Shown: one piece after another, positions 33,695 to 42,143 of the stretch
Layout: each line of letters opens with the position of its first letter
Position numbering within the stretch: the stretch's first letter is position 1
NCBI RefSeq assembly: GCF_006007965.1
Contig: NZ_CP040748.1
Coordinates: 2,976,001 to 3,040,000, forward strand
DNA length: 64,000 nucleotides
DNA from: Nocardioides jishulii
GTDB lineage: Bacteria > Actinomycetota > Actinomycetes > Propionibacteriales > Nocardioidaceae
Direction: 5' to 3'
Notes under the pieces: model-generated
What the model was told of the DNA's origin: nothing
The model's database searches: none
The model's input: the letters and a program-made list of their open reading frames with translations, nothing else
Made by a program: the position numbers and the translations under genes

Positions 33695-35047
33695 GTGGCG
33701 ACTGCGAGCATCAGCGGACTGGGCAGTGGCCTGGACACCGCCGGCATCGTCAGCCAGCTCATGCAGCTGGAGGCCGTGCCGCAGAGCAAGCTGAAGAGTC
33801 GCGTCACCTCCGAGGAGTCGGCGCTCAAGATCCTCCAGAACCTCAACTCCAAGGTGGCCGCTCTGGCCACCAAGGCAGGTGAGGTCGGAAAGTCCACTGC
33901 GTGGAGCTCCCTGACCTCGACCTCGTCGCACGAGGGGGTGACCGCCACGATCGCGGCAGGTGCCGCGGCGAGCAGCTTCACCGTCGACATCCAGGCCCTG
34001 GCCACCAGCCACGGCGAGACCCACCTCGGGACCGCCGCGGCCAGCGACGTGCTGGTCCCGGCCGACGCCGACGGCAAGCGGCTGCTGACGGTGACCCACC
34101 AGGACGGCACCACCGCCACGGTCGACGCCGGCGACGGGACTCTGCGCGGGATCGTCGACGGCCTCAACGCGACCGCCAGCGGCTCGGGCCTGCGGGCCAC
34201 GATGCTGCAGGTCAGCCCGGGGGCGTACCGCCTCGTGGTCGACGCCGCTGCCACCGGTGCCGCCTCCTCCTTCACCCTGACGGCCGCCGACGGCAGCGCG
34301 CTGCTCGGTGGTCCCGAGGCGTCACGCACGCGGGCCGGGACCGACGCACAGGTCGAGGTCTCCGGCTTCACCCTGACCTCGTCGAGCAACACCTTCACCG
34401 ACCTCATGCCGGGCGTCACGGTCACGCTCTCGGCCAAGGCGAAGGTCGGTGAGACCGCACAGGTCGAGGTCACCCGCGACGCCAGCACCCACGTCGCGAC
34501 GATCAAGTCGTTCGTCGACGGCATCAACGCGCTGCTCAGCGACATCGATGCCCAGAGTGCCTACAACGCCACCACCAAGAAGGCAGGCGTGCTGGCTGGC
34601 GAGAGCGGCGTGCGCGAGCTGCGTACGGCCCTGGCCACCTCGCTCTACCCGAACGACGGCTCCTCCATGGCCGCCCTCGGCCTCCAGGTCGACCGCTACG
34701 GCAAGCTCGTCTTCGACGAGGAGAAGTTCGCGACGGCGTACGCCGCCGACCCCACCGCCGTCACGCAGGCCTTCGGCAGCACCGACGGCTTCGCGGCGCG
34801 GGTCCAGAAGGTGGCCGAGGCCGCGAGCGACAAGTACGACGGGACGCTGACGTCGGCGATCAAGGGCCGCACCGACGGCATCTCCCGGCTCACCGACTCG
34901 ATCACCGCGTGGGACCTGCGGCTCGAGCTGCGCCAGAACTCGCTCACCCGCCAGTTCACCGCCCTCGAGGTGGCGCTCAGCAAGATGAACAGCCAGTCCA
35001 GCTGGCTGGCAGGTCAGATCAACTCCCTCTCCGGCTCCGAAAGTTGA
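33695..35047 (+). CDS. fliD: flagellar filament cap protein FliD
   Basis: The 450-residue cap protein begins ATASISGLGSGLDTAGIVSQLMQLEAVPQSKLKSRVTSEESALKILQNLNSKVAAL, the standard FliD N-terminus. It ends with a coiled-coil segment including RLELRQNSLTRQFTALEVALSKMNSQSSWLAGQI. It sits at the filament tip and folds incoming flagellin. GTG 33695 has GAGAGGAG upstream. fliS follows after eight bases. Confidence 0.95.
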   Translation: MATASISGLGSGLDTAGIVSQLMQLEAVPQSKLKSRVTSEESALKILQNLNSKVAALATKAGEVGKSTAWSSLTSTSSHEGVTATIAAGAAASSFTVDIQALATSHGETHLGTAAASDVLVPADADGKRLLTVTHQDGTTATVDAGDGTLRGIVDGLNATASGSGLRATMLQVSPGAYRLVVDAAATGAASSFTLTAADGSALLGGPEASRTRAGTDAQVEVSGFTLTSSSNTFTDLMPGVTVTLSAKAKVGETAQVEVTRDASTHVATIKSFVDGINALLSDIDAQSAYNATTKKAGVLAGESGVRELRTALATSLYPNDGSSMAALGLQVDRYGKLVFDEEKFATAYAADPTAVTQAFGSTDGFAARVQKVAEAASDKYDGTLTSAIKGRTDGISRLTDSITAWDLRLELRQNSLTRQFTALEVALSKMNSQSSWLAGQINSLSGSES

Positions 35048-35055
35048 GTGCGTCC

Positions 35056-35430
35056 ATGAACGCGAACGTCCGCCAGACCTATCTCGGCGCCTCCGTCTCC
35101 ACGGCGAGCCCGCAGCGGCTCCTGGTCATGCTCTACCAGCGGCTCGTGCTGGACCTCCAGCGTGGGCGCGACGCCCAGGAGGCCGGCCAGCGCGAGGAGG
35201 CGAACGGCCACCTGCTGCACGCCCAGGACATCGTCATGGAGCTGCGCATCAGCCTGCGCACCGACGCCTGGTCGGGCGCCCCTGCCCTCGCCTCGCTCTA
35301 CGACTGGATGTACACCCAGCTCGTGCTCGCCAACACCCGCTGCGACGCCGCGATGACCGAGCACGTGCTCGCCCTTGCCGAGCAGCTGTGCGACACCTGG
35401 CGCCAGGCCGCCCTCCAGGCTGCCGGCTGA
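35056..35430 (+). CDS. fliS: flagellin export chaperone FliS
   Basis: The 124-residue four-helix chaperone begins MNANVRQTYLGASVSTASPQRLLVMLYQRLVLDLQRG, the hallmark of FliS, with DWMYTQLVLANTRCD near the end. It binds the flagellin C-terminus before export. ATG 35056 was preferred; a TTG at 35044 overlapping the fliD stop is possible. The stop overlaps the next gene as ATGA. Confidence 0.93.
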   Translation: MNANVRQTYLGASVSTASPQRLLVMLYQRLVLDLQRGRDAQEAGQREEANGHLLHAQDIVMELRISLRTDAWSGAPALASLYDWMYTQLVLANTRCDAAMTEHVLALAEQLCDTWRQAALQAAG

Positions 35431-35768
35431 TGCGTGGCGACACCGCCGCAGCCGTGAGCCCGTGGCACGACGAGCTCGACCGGCTCGAGGCAGAGCTGGA
35501 GGCGATCCGCGTCCTCCTGGCCAACCGCGAGCAGGGCAGCCACGCCGAGACGGTCGACACCGCGTCGTGGACGCCGGCCCCCGGGCTCGGCCCTCTCCCC
35601 CGCGACCTCGTGCCCCGCGCGGAGGCCCTCCTGGCCAGCCAGCGCCAGGTGCAGCTCGACCTCTCCCAGGCGATGGCGGCCACCAGCCGCCAGCGCGACT
35701 TCGCCGCCCGCGTCACCGACGCCACGGCTGCGCCCGCCGCCCCGGCGTACCTCGACGTCAGCGCGTGA
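35430..35768 (+). CDS. FliT-like small flagellar protein
   Basis: The 112-residue helical protein has an N-terminal helix WHDELDRLEAELEAIRVLLANREQG and a second helix AEALLASQRQVQLDLSQAMAATSRQ. The position and translational overlap directly after fliS are those of fliT, the FliD chaperone. Sequence similarity to FliT is not evident, so the role is inferred from place, size and helical content only. Confidence 0.6.
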   Translation: MRGDTAAAVSPWHDELDRLEAELEAIRVLLANREQGSHAETVDTASWTPAPGLGPLPRDLVPRAEALLASQRQVQLDLSQAMAATSRQRDFAARVTDATAAPAAPAYLDVSA

Positions 35769-35771
35769 TTC

Positions 35772-35797
35772 CGCTCAGGACCCACCTCCGGCGACCG
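35772..35797 (+). promoter_or_regulatory. FliA-type promoter of the cheY-cheX cluster
   Basis: CTCA (35772-35775), a 16-base spacer and ACCGAT (35792-35797) differ from the motif at one base of the -10. It lies 58 bases before the cheY GTG. Confidence 0.6.
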
Positions 35798-35855
35798 ATG
35801 GAAGCCCTGTCAGCCCGCACCGCCCCCTGGTCCCCCCACCCGACAGGAGCCTGAC

Positions 35856-36239
35856 GTGCACGCGCTCGTCATCGACGACTCCCGCTCGATGCGGATGATC
35901 CTGGCCCGCATCCTGCGCGGCGCCGGGTTCGAGATCACGGAGGCCGGCCACGGCCAGGAGGCGCTCGACCACCTCACTGGTGGGCTGCGCCCCGACCTGT
36001 GCCTCATCGACTGGAACATGCCCGTGATGAACGGCTACGAGTTCGTCACCGAGGTCCGCAAGGTGCGCGAGTGGCGCGACATCACTCTGATGATGGTCAC
36101 CACCGAGAGCGAGCACTCCCGGATCGTCGCCGCCCTCGCCGCCGGCGCCCACGAGTACGTCATCAAGCCCTTCACCGCCGACGCCATCCTCGACAAGCTC
36201 GAGCTGCTCGGCCTGACCCACGACGGAGCGATCGCATGA
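35856..36239 (+). CDS. cheY: chemotaxis response regulator CheY (first copy)
   Basis: The 127-residue single receiver domain has the acidic pair D7/D8, phospho-acceptor D52 (LIDWNMPVMNG), switch residues in MMVTTESE and the lysine in EYVIKPFT. It carries the CheA signal to the motor. GTG 35856 follows CAGGAG. Its stop overlaps the cheX start (ATGA). Confidence 0.92.
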   Translation: MHALVIDDSRSMRMILARILRGAGFEITEAGHGQEALDHLTGGLRPDLCLIDWNMPVMNGYEFVTEVRKVREWRDITLMMVTTESEHSRIVAALAAGAHEYVIKPFTADAILDKLELLGLTHDGAIA

Positions 36240-36739
36240 CCGCACCCGCGAGCGCGGACGCCCAGCAGGGCGCCGTCCTCAGCCCGGACGACGTCCGCAC
36301 GCTGACCGAGGAGGTGTGGTCGACGTTCCTGGGCCACACCGCGCCCTTCACCGCCGCCGAGGCTCGCGCCTTCACCCCGACGTGGGCCGCCAGCGTCACC
36401 GTCAAGGGCGAGTGGAACGGCATGGTCTCCATGCAGCTGACCGGTGTCGGCGCCCACCGCCTGACCTGCGGCATGCTCGGCATGGACCCCGAGAGCGACG
36501 AGCCGTCGGAGGCCGACGTCGTCGACGCCGTCGGCGAGCTGGTCAACATGGTCGGTGGCAACGTGAAGAGCCTCGTGCCCGGTCCCAGCCAGCTCTCCCT
36601 GCCTCTGGTCGCCACGGGTCAGTTCGCCCACGGCTCCGACCAGCAGGAGATCGTGCGCCTCGACTTCGCCTGGGGTGACGAACCCGTCTCCCTCACCGTC
36701 CACTCGGGAAGTCCCGCCGTCAGCAAGGTGAACCGATGA
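36236..36739 (+). CDS. CheX-type CheY-P phosphatase
   Basis: The 167-residue CheC/CheX-like protein contains a central segment VVDAVGELVNMVGGNVKSLVPG with the spaced Glu and Asn that form the phosphatase site. A beta sheet (VTVKGEWNGMVSMQLTG) precedes it. It should speed CheY-P hydrolysis. It lies between two cheY genes with four-base overlaps at both ends, so each CheY is made together with its phosphatase. Confidence 0.82.
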   Translation: MTAPASADAQQGAVLSPDDVRTLTEEVWSTFLGHTAPFTAAEARAFTPTWAASVTVKGEWNGMVSMQLTGVGAHRLTCGMLGMDPESDEPSEADVVDAVGELVNMVGGNVKSLVPGPSQLSLPLVATGQFAHGSDQQEIVRLDFAWGDEPVSLTVHSGSPAVSKVNR

Positions 36740-37104
36740 AGATCCTCGTCGTCGACGACAGCCGCGTCATGCGCCAGATCGTCATCCGTACGCTGCGTCA
36801 GTCGGGCTATGCCGGCCACGACGTGGTCGAGGCCGAGAACGGCCTCCGGGCCGTCGAGATGGTGGCCACCGAGAAGCCCGACCTCGTGCTCTCCGACTGG
36901 AACATGCCCGAGATGAACGGCATCGACGCCCTCGCACACCTGCGGGCCTCCGGCTCAGAGGTGCCCTTCGGCTTCGTCACCTCCGAGGGCTCGGAGGAGA
37001 TGCGGGCCCGCGCGGCCGCCGCCGGCGCGCTCTTCCTGATCGCCAAGCCCTTCACCCCGGAGCTGTTCGACGAGGCTCTCTCGGCGGTGCTCCCCCGGGC
37101 ATGA
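36736..37104 (+). CDS. chemotaxis response regulator CheY (second copy)
   Basis: The 122-residue receiver has D7/D8, phospho-acceptor D54 (VLSDWNMPEMNG) and the lysine in LIAKPFTP. It differs from the first copy in the alpha4-beta5 face (FGFVTSEGSEEMRARAAAAG). It is a second output or a phosphate sink. It overlaps the genes before and after by four bases. Confidence 0.92.
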   Translation: MKILVVDDSRVMRQIVIRTLRQSGYAGHDVVEAENGLRAVEMVATEKPDLVLSDWNMPEMNGIDALAHLRASGSEVPFGFVTSEGSEEMRARAAAAGALFLIAKPFTPELFDEALSAVLPRA

Positions 37105-37586
37105 AGGTTCACCTCCCCGTGGCCAAGGAGGTCCGTGACCTCCTCAGCGACCTCCTCGGAAAGCCCGTCTCGATCGAGCCGGCCGCCCCCCTGGCCCCCG
37201 GCCCGAAGCGCCCGGCGACGATCGGTGTGTACGTCGACGACTCGTTGCGCGTCGCTGCCCTGATCTGCTTCGACCTGCCGCTCTCGGCGTACGCCGGTGC
37301 GGCCATCGGCCTGGTGCCGCCCCAGGTCGCCGAGGACGCGGTCACCCAGGGCTCCCTGCCCGAGGTGCTCCGCGAGAACCTCCACGAGGTGCTCAACATC
37401 GCGGTGAGCCTCTTCAACAGCGCCCCCGGGGCCGACCACCTGCGCCTGCACGCGATGCACCCGGCCGGTGAGCCGACGCCGCGTGACGTGCTCGTGCACG
37501 CGCTGACCCTGGGTCGTCGCACGGACATGCGCGTCGACGTGCCGTACTACGGCACCGGGATCATCTCGGTCGTCCAGACCTTCTAG
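37101..37586 (+). CDS. CheX-like protein, divergent
   Basis: The 161-residue protein has a beta-rich N-terminal half (ATIGVYVDDSLRVAALICFDLPLSAYAGAAIGLVP) and a helix LPEVLRENLHEVLNIAVSLFNSAPG with the E-x2-N spacing of CheC/CheX phosphatases. A C-terminal sheet ends in GTGIISVVQTF. The fold pattern and its place after the second cheY support a CheX-like role. Sequence identity is low, so this is partly inferred. Confidence 0.6.
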   Translation: MKVHLPVAKEVRDLLSDLLGKPVSIEPAAPLAPGPKRPATIGVYVDDSLRVAALICFDLPLSAYAGAAIGLVPPQVAEDAVTQGSLPEVLRENLHEVLNIAVSLFNSAPGADHLRLHAMHPAGEPTPRDVLVHALTLGRRTDMRVDVPYYGTGIISVVQTF

Positions 37587-37596
37587 CCCATCGCCA

Positions 37597-37627
37597 GGGC
37601 CACCCCGTACGCGCCGAGGGGTGGCCC
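37597..37627 (+). terminator. hairpin terminator after the cheY-cheX cluster
   Basis: A perfect ten-base stem (GGGCCACCCC and complement) with an 11-base loop starts ten bases beyond the stop codon. It separates the chemotaxis unit from the basal-body operon. Confidence 0.8.
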
Positions 37628-37707
37628 AGACCGGAGTTGCTGGTCCTTCTCGGGTGGTGCCGCGCGTCACCGGGTCTCTCCTTTCTGCTTTTCCCTGCGC
37701 CGTTCTT

Positions 37708-37733
37708 CTCAACTGCGCCCGGCAGCCGCCGAA
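37708..37733 (+). promoter_or_regulatory. FliA-type promoter of the flgB basal-body operon
   Basis: CTCA (37708-37711), a 16-base spacer and GCCGAA (37728-37733) form a full match, 72 bases before flgB. The preceding terminator means the long operon probably starts here. Confidence 0.76.
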
Positions 37734-37805
37734 GGGAGAGTCGAGCACGGAGCGCTCATCCCCGCCGAAGGACCGGCAACGCCCTCCCCGAGAGGTTTCC
37801 CTGCC

Positions 37806-38171
37806 ATGCCCTTCGCTGTCTCCGACGCGGTCTCCCGCGTGCTCAGCTCCGCACTCGACGGGGCGTCGCTGCGCCAACGCGTGATCGCCGACAACATCGC
37901 CAACGTCGACACCCCCGGCTTCCGAGCCACCTCGGTCGACTTCGAGTCGTCGCTGCGCCAGGCCATCGCCTCGGGCCGCTTCGCCGCCGGGGACGCCTCG
38001 GTGACCGCCCGCGGGATCCCGACCAACACCCCGGTGGGCGTGAACGGCAACAACGTCGACCTGCGCAAGGAGTCGCTGGCCGCGATCCAGTCGCAGTTCC
38101 AGTACCAGCTCCTCACCCGCGCGGCCTCCGACCGCCTGGCCGTGGTCCGCACCGCAGCGACGGGGCAGTGA
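37806..38171 (+). CDS. flgB: flagellar proximal rod protein FlgB
   Basis: The 121-residue rod protein has [28 protein letters not shown] near the N-terminus and [36 protein letters not shown] at the C-terminus. This is the paired-helix pattern of rod and hook proteins. It sits just above the MS ring. It starts at ATG 37806 behind GAGAGG and shares one base with flgC. Confidence 0.95.
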   Translation: MPFAVSDAVSRVLSSALDGASLRQRVIADNIANVDTPGFRATSVDFESSLRQAIASGRFAAGDASVTARGIPTNTPVGVNGNNVDLRKESLAAIQSQFQYQLLTRAASDRLAVVRTAATGQ

Positions 38172-38563
38172 TGGGCGCCTTCGACCTGCTCCACATCGCG
38201 GGGTCGAGCCTCGGCATGCACCAGACCTGGTTGGACGCCCTGGCCCACAACATCGCCAACGCCAACACGGTCACCGGCACCGACGAGGACGCCTTCCAGG
38301 CCCAGATGGTGGTGGCCCGCGCCCGCCCCGACGGCGGTGTCAGCGTCGGTGGCATCGAGTACGGCGACCCGGAGGGCCGGATGGTCCACAGCCCGGACCA
38401 CCCGCTGGCCGACGAGAACGGCTACGTGCGCCTGCCCGACATCGACATGTCCAGCCAGATGAGCCAGCTGGTCATGGCCCAGCGCGGCTTCCAGGCCTCG
38501 GTGCAGGTCACCAAGACCGCCCAGGACTCCTACAACGCTGCCCTGCAGATCGGACGCTCATGA
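38171..38563 (+). CDS. flgC: flagellar proximal rod protein FlgC
   Basis: The 130-residue protein has [25 protein letters not shown] near the N-terminus and [39 protein letters not shown] at the C-terminus. The ATG at 38171 shares its A with the flgB TGA stop, and the stop overlaps fliE (ATGA). Confidence 0.95.
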   Translation: MGAFDLLHIAGSSLGMHQTWLDALAHNIANANTVTGTDEDAFQAQMVVARARPDGGVSVGGIEYGDPEGRMVHSPDHPLADENGYVRLPDIDMSSQMSQLVMAQRGFQASVQVTKTAQDSYNAALQIGRS

Positions 38564-38889
38564 GCATCTCAGGTATCGAGGCGATGGGCTTCACGCCGTA
38601 CGTCGCCCCGGTGGTCACCCCGACCGCCCTCCCGACGGTCGGCGGACCGCAGGGTCCCGACGGCGCCGGCGGAGAGTTCGGCGAGCTGCTGCTCGACGGC
38701 CTCGAGCGCCTCGAGTCGGTGCAGACCAACGCCGACCAGCTCGCCGTCAAGGCTGCCACCGGTGACCTCGACAGCATGCACGACTACACGATCGCCGCGA
38801 CCGAGGCCAGCGTGACCACCCAGCTGACGGTCGCCGTGCGCAACCGCGCGGTCGAGGCCTTCAACGAGATCATGCGGATGCAGGTCTGA
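38560..38889 (+). CDS. fliE: MS ring-rod junction protein FliE
   Basis: The 109-residue protein ends with [44 protein letters not shown], the conserved FliE C-terminal helix. A Pro/Gly-rich N-terminus precedes it. It is a type III export substrate joining FliF to the rod. The stop shares one base with the fliF ATG. Confidence 0.93.
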   Translation: MSISGIEAMGFTPYVAPVVTPTALPTVGGPQGPDGAGGEFGELLLDGLERLESVQTNADQLAVKAATGDLDSMHDYTIAATEASVTTQLTVAVRNRAVEAFNEIMRMQV

Positions 38890-40475
38890 TGAAGGAGACC
38901 GCCACCCGCCTCCTCGCCCGCGTCCGTGAGTCGCTGGCCGGCTTCAGCACCGGCCAGAAGGCCATCGCCGGCGTCGGCGTCCTCGCGCTGCTGCTCGCCG
39001 GCTTCATGGTCTTCCGCTGGGTCGCCACCCCGAGCTACAGCCCCCTCTACTCGCAGATGAGCTCCGAGGACGCCGCCGCCGTCATCGAGGAGCTCACCGC
39101 CACCGGCGTCCCGCACAAGCTCTCCGACGACGGCAACACCGTCCTCGTCCCCAAGGAGCAGGTGCACGAGACCCGGATCGCGCTCAGCGGCGAGGGCCTG
39201 CCCGCCAACAAGGACGGCGGCTACTCGCTGCTGGACGAGCAGAGTCTCTCCACCTCGCAGTTCCAGGAGCAGACCTCCTTCAAGCGCGCCATGGAGGGCG
39301 AGCTCGCCAGCACGATCGAGGCCATCGACGGCGTCAGCACCGCCGTCGTGCACCTCGCCATGCCCGCCAAGCAGGTCTTCGCCAAGGAGCAGGACCCCAC
39401 CACCGCCTCGGTCCTGGTCGACACCCAGGCTGGCAAGGCCTTCACGCCCGAGCAGGTCCAGGCCGTGGTCCACCTGATCGCCTCAAGCGTCGACGGCCTG
39501 GCCCCCGAGAAGGTGACGGTCGCCGATGCCAGCGGCCGCGTGCTCTCGGCCGACGCCGCCTCCGGCGGCCTCGGCGCCGGCACCCGGACCCAGGCGATCC
39601 AGGAGCACCAGGACGAGCTGAACGCCAAGATCCAGCGCACCCTCGACACCGTCGTCGGCCCCGGCAACTCCACCGTCGCCGTGACCGCCAACCTCGACTT
39701 CGACAAGTCGGTCAGCACCAGCACGACGTACGAGTCGGACCCCGAGGCGAAGCCGCTCTCGAGCAACCGCCAGCGCGAGACCTACACCGGCCCCGGCGCC
39801 CCGGGCGTCGGCGGCGTCGTCGGCCCTGAGGGCAACACCGAGATCGACGGCAACGGCAACGGCAACGGCAACTACGCCAAGAACTCCACCACCGAGGACA
39901 ACGCGGTCAACTCCGTCGTCGAGCGACGCGAGTCCGCCCCCGGCGCCGTCGACTCCCTGCACATCGGAGTGGCGCTGGACAGCAACGCCCCGATCAAGGT
40001 GAGCAACGCCGACATGCGCCGACTGATCGCCGCAGCGATCGGTGAGGACCTCGACCGCGGCGACACCGTCGAGGTCACCTCGATGCCCTTCGACCGCAGC
40101 GCCCAGGAGGCCGCCGAGGCCGAGCTGGCCGACGCGGAGAAGGCCGAGGCCGAGGCAGCGCTTCTCGCCCTCATCCGCAACGTGGCCCTCGGCGTGGTCG
40201 TGGTCATGGTCGGGCTGCTGGCCTGGATGCAGGGACGCCGCCGCGCCCGGGCTCGCGCCGACGCCACCAGCTACGTGGTCGAGCAGCTCCGACTGGACGC
40301 GCAGACACGCGCCGAGGCGCTGCCCGAGGCACCGAGCCCGGCTCTGGCAGCGCTGGAGTCAGCCGAGCACGACGAGGTCGAGAAGATGCGTGACGAGCTC
40401 GCGGCCCTGGTCGAGCGCCAGCCCGAGGACGTCGCCGCGCTGCTGCGCGGCTGGCTCGTGGAGCCGCCCCGATGA
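38889..40475 (+). CDS. fliF: flagellar MS-ring protein FliF
   Basis: The 528-residue ring protein has TM1 near residues 24-46, ring-building motifs (SPLYSQMSSEDAAAVIEEL, GVPHKLSDDGNTVLVP, SLSTSQFQEQTSFKRAMEGELASTIEAIDGVSTAVVHLAMP) and TM2 near 426-446. The C-terminal tail binds FliG (EVEKMRDELAALVERQPEDVAALLRGWL). A short Gly-Asn repeat (GNGNGNGN, near residue 320) lies in the periplasmic-type beta-collar region. It anchors the motor in the membrane. Confidence 0.96.
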   Translation: MKETATRLLARVRESLAGFSTGQKAIAGVGVLALLLAGFMVFRWVATPSYSPLYSQMSSEDAAAVIEELTATGVPHKLSDDGNTVLVPKEQVHETRIALSGEGLPANKDGGYSLLDEQSLSTSQFQEQTSFKRAMEGELASTIEAIDGVSTAVVHLAMPAKQVFAKEQDPTTASVLVDTQAGKAFTPEQVQAVVHLIASSVDGLAPEKVTVADASGRVLSADAASGGLGAGTRTQAIQEHQDELNAKIQRTLDTVVGPGNSTVAVTANLDFDKSVSTSTTYESDPEAKPLSSNRQRETYTGPGAPGVGGVVGPEGNTEIDGNGNGNGNYAKNSTTEDNAVNSVVERRESAPGAVDSLHIGVALDSNAPIKVSNADMRRLIAAAIGEDLDRGDTVEVTSMPFDRSAQEAAEAELADAEKAEAEAALLALIRNVALGVVVVMVGLLAWMQGRRRARARADATSYVVEQLRLDAQTRAEALPEAPSPALAALESAEHDEVEKMRDELAALVERQPEDVAALLRGWLVEPPR

Positions 40476-41488
40476 GCGCCGTGACGACGTCGGCAGGCGT
40501 GCGCAAGACCGCCGTCCTGCTGATCCAGATGGGTCGCGACAAGGCTGCCCAGGTGATGAACCACCTCTCCGAGTCGGAGGTCGAGCTGGTCTCCGCCGAG
40601 ATCGCCCGCCTCAGCTCGGTGAGCGCCGACGAGTCCACCAACGTGCTCACGGAGTTCCACGACCTGCTGGTCGCCCGAGCCCACGTCTCCAAGGGTGGTC
40701 TCGACTTCGCCCACCAGATGCTGGAGCAGTCGCTCGGGCCGGAGCGCGCCGCCGAGGTCATCGAGCGCCTCAACGCCGCTGCGGTGCAGATGCCCTTCCA
40801 GTTCCTGCACCGGGCCGACCCCGCCCAGATCCGCTCCTTCATCGCCGACGAGCACCCGCAGGTCATCGCCCTGGTGCTCGCCCACATGACCGCGGACAAG
40901 GCCTCCCTGCTGCTCTCGGGCCTCGCGCCCCAGCTGCAGGCCCAGGTGGCCCACCGCATCGCGGTGATGGACCGGACCTCCCCCGAGATGGTGCGCTCCG
41001 TCGAGGCGATCCTGGAGCGCAAGCTCTCCTCGATGCTCCAGCCCACGGAGCTGTCGCAGGTGGGCGGCGTCGACCCCCTGGTCAACATCATCAACCGCTC
41101 CGACCGCTCCACCGAGCGTCAGATCGTCGAGGGCCTGGAGGCGCTCGACGCCACCCTGGCCGACGAGATCAAGAGCCGGATGTTCATGTTCGAGGACATC
41201 GTCACCCTCGACGACCGCTCGGTGCAGCAGGTGCTGCGCGAGGTCGACGGTGCCGACCTGGCGCTCGCCCTCAAGGGCGTGCCCGAAGGCGCGGTGCGCA
41301 ACAAGATCACCGGCAACCTGTCCGAGCGTGCTGCGGAGAACCTGCTCGAGGAGGTCGAGCTGCTCGGCCCGGTCAGGCTCACGCAGGTCGAGGAGGCCAG
41401 GCAGAACATCATCCGGACCATCCGCCGCCTCGAGGAGCAGGGCCAGATCATGGTCCGGCGTGGGAACGACGATGAGTTCGTCGACTGA
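40472..41488 (+). CDS. fliG: flagellar motor switch protein FliG
   Basis: The 338-residue rotor protein has an N-terminal FliF-binding domain (KTAVLLIQMGRDKAAQVMNHL), a middle domain (EHPQVIALVLAHM, the EHPQ motif) and a C-terminal torque domain. The last shows MFMFEDIVTLDDRSVQQVLREVDGADLALALKGV with charged residues facing MotA. It overlaps fliF and fliH. Length is normal. Confidence 0.96.
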   Translation: MSAVTTSAGVRKTAVLLIQMGRDKAAQVMNHLSESEVELVSAEIARLSSVSADESTNVLTEFHDLLVARAHVSKGGLDFAHQMLEQSLGPERAAEVIERLNAAAVQMPFQFLHRADPAQIRSFIADEHPQVIALVLAHMTADKASLLLSGLAPQLQAQVAHRIAVMDRTSPEMVRSVEAILERKLSSMLQPTELSQVGGVDPLVNIINRSDRSTERQIVEGLEALDATLADEIKSRMFMFEDIVTLDDRSVQQVLREVDGADLALALKGVPEGAVRNKITGNLSERAAENLLEEVELLGPVRLTQVEEARQNIIRTIRRLEEQGQIMVRRGNDDEFVD

Positions 41489-42143
41489 CGTGGCCGCCGG
41501 CTCCGGCGTCGCCCCCTTCCGCACCCGCGACCTGCGGGTCGGCACATGGACCCGTCTGGCGCCCGACAGCGCGCTGGGCGACCCGGTCAGCGAGCGCACC
41601 CTCACCGAGGTGGCCGAGCAGGCCCGTGCCGCGGCGCAGGCCCAGGGCTACTCCGTGGGCTGGGCGCAGGGTCGTCGCGAGGCGGCTGCCGAGGCCCGGG
41701 TGAGGGCCACGGCCGAGGCCGAGCGCCTGGCGCTCGCCGAGGAGCAGCGCGCGGCCGAGCACCGCGACGCCGTGCAGGCCCTGCTCGCCGCCGCCGCCCA
41801 GCTCCGCGCGGTGCTCGACGGCGCGGGTGCCCGGGTCGAGGCCCAGGGCACCGAGCTGGCCTGGGCCCTCACCGAGCAGCTCGTCGGCCACGAGGTGCGC
41901 GGCGCCACCGCGGCCGACGTCGTACGCCGCGTGCTCGCCCTCGCGCCCACGGGCGAGGTCGCGTGCGTACGCCTGCACCCCGACCACCTCGAGTCCCCCG
42001 AGCTGAAGCTGCTGGCCGACGGCACCCGTTGCGTCGCCGACCCCACCCTGGGCCGCCTCGACGCGGTCGTCGAGGTCGCCGACCACGCGTTCGACCTGCG
42101 GATCGACGCCGCGATGACCCGCGTCCGCGAGGTGCTCGCGTGA
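41472..42143 (+). CDS. fliH: flagellar export regulator FliH
   Basis: The 223-residue protein has a central Ala/Glu/Arg-rich coiled coil (about residues 45-110: AEQARAAAQAQGYSVGWAQGRREAAAEAR and on). A C-terminal domain with VRLHPDHLESPELKLLADGTRCVADPTLGRLDAVVEVADHAFDLRIDA resembles V-ATPase subunit E. It binds FliI and docks it at the export gate. ATG 41472 overlaps fliG by 17 bases. The GTGA overlap with fliI supports coupling. Confidence 0.9.
   Translation: MSSSTDVAAGSGVAPFRTRDLRVGTWTRLAPDSALGDPVSERTLTEVAEQARAAAQAQGYSVGWAQGRREAAAEARVRATAEAERLALAEEQRAAEHRDAVQALLAAAAQLRAVLDGAGARVEAQGTELAWALTEQLVGHEVRGATAADVVRRVLALAPTGEVACVRLHPDHLESPELKLLADGTRCVADPTLGRLDAVVEVADHAFDLRIDAAMTRVREVLA

Noticed and set aside
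39849..39872. ggcaac tandem repeat in fliF as a phase-variation site
   Set aside because: The six-base unit encodes Gly-Asn in a loop and copy changes stay in frame, so it cannot switch the gene off.
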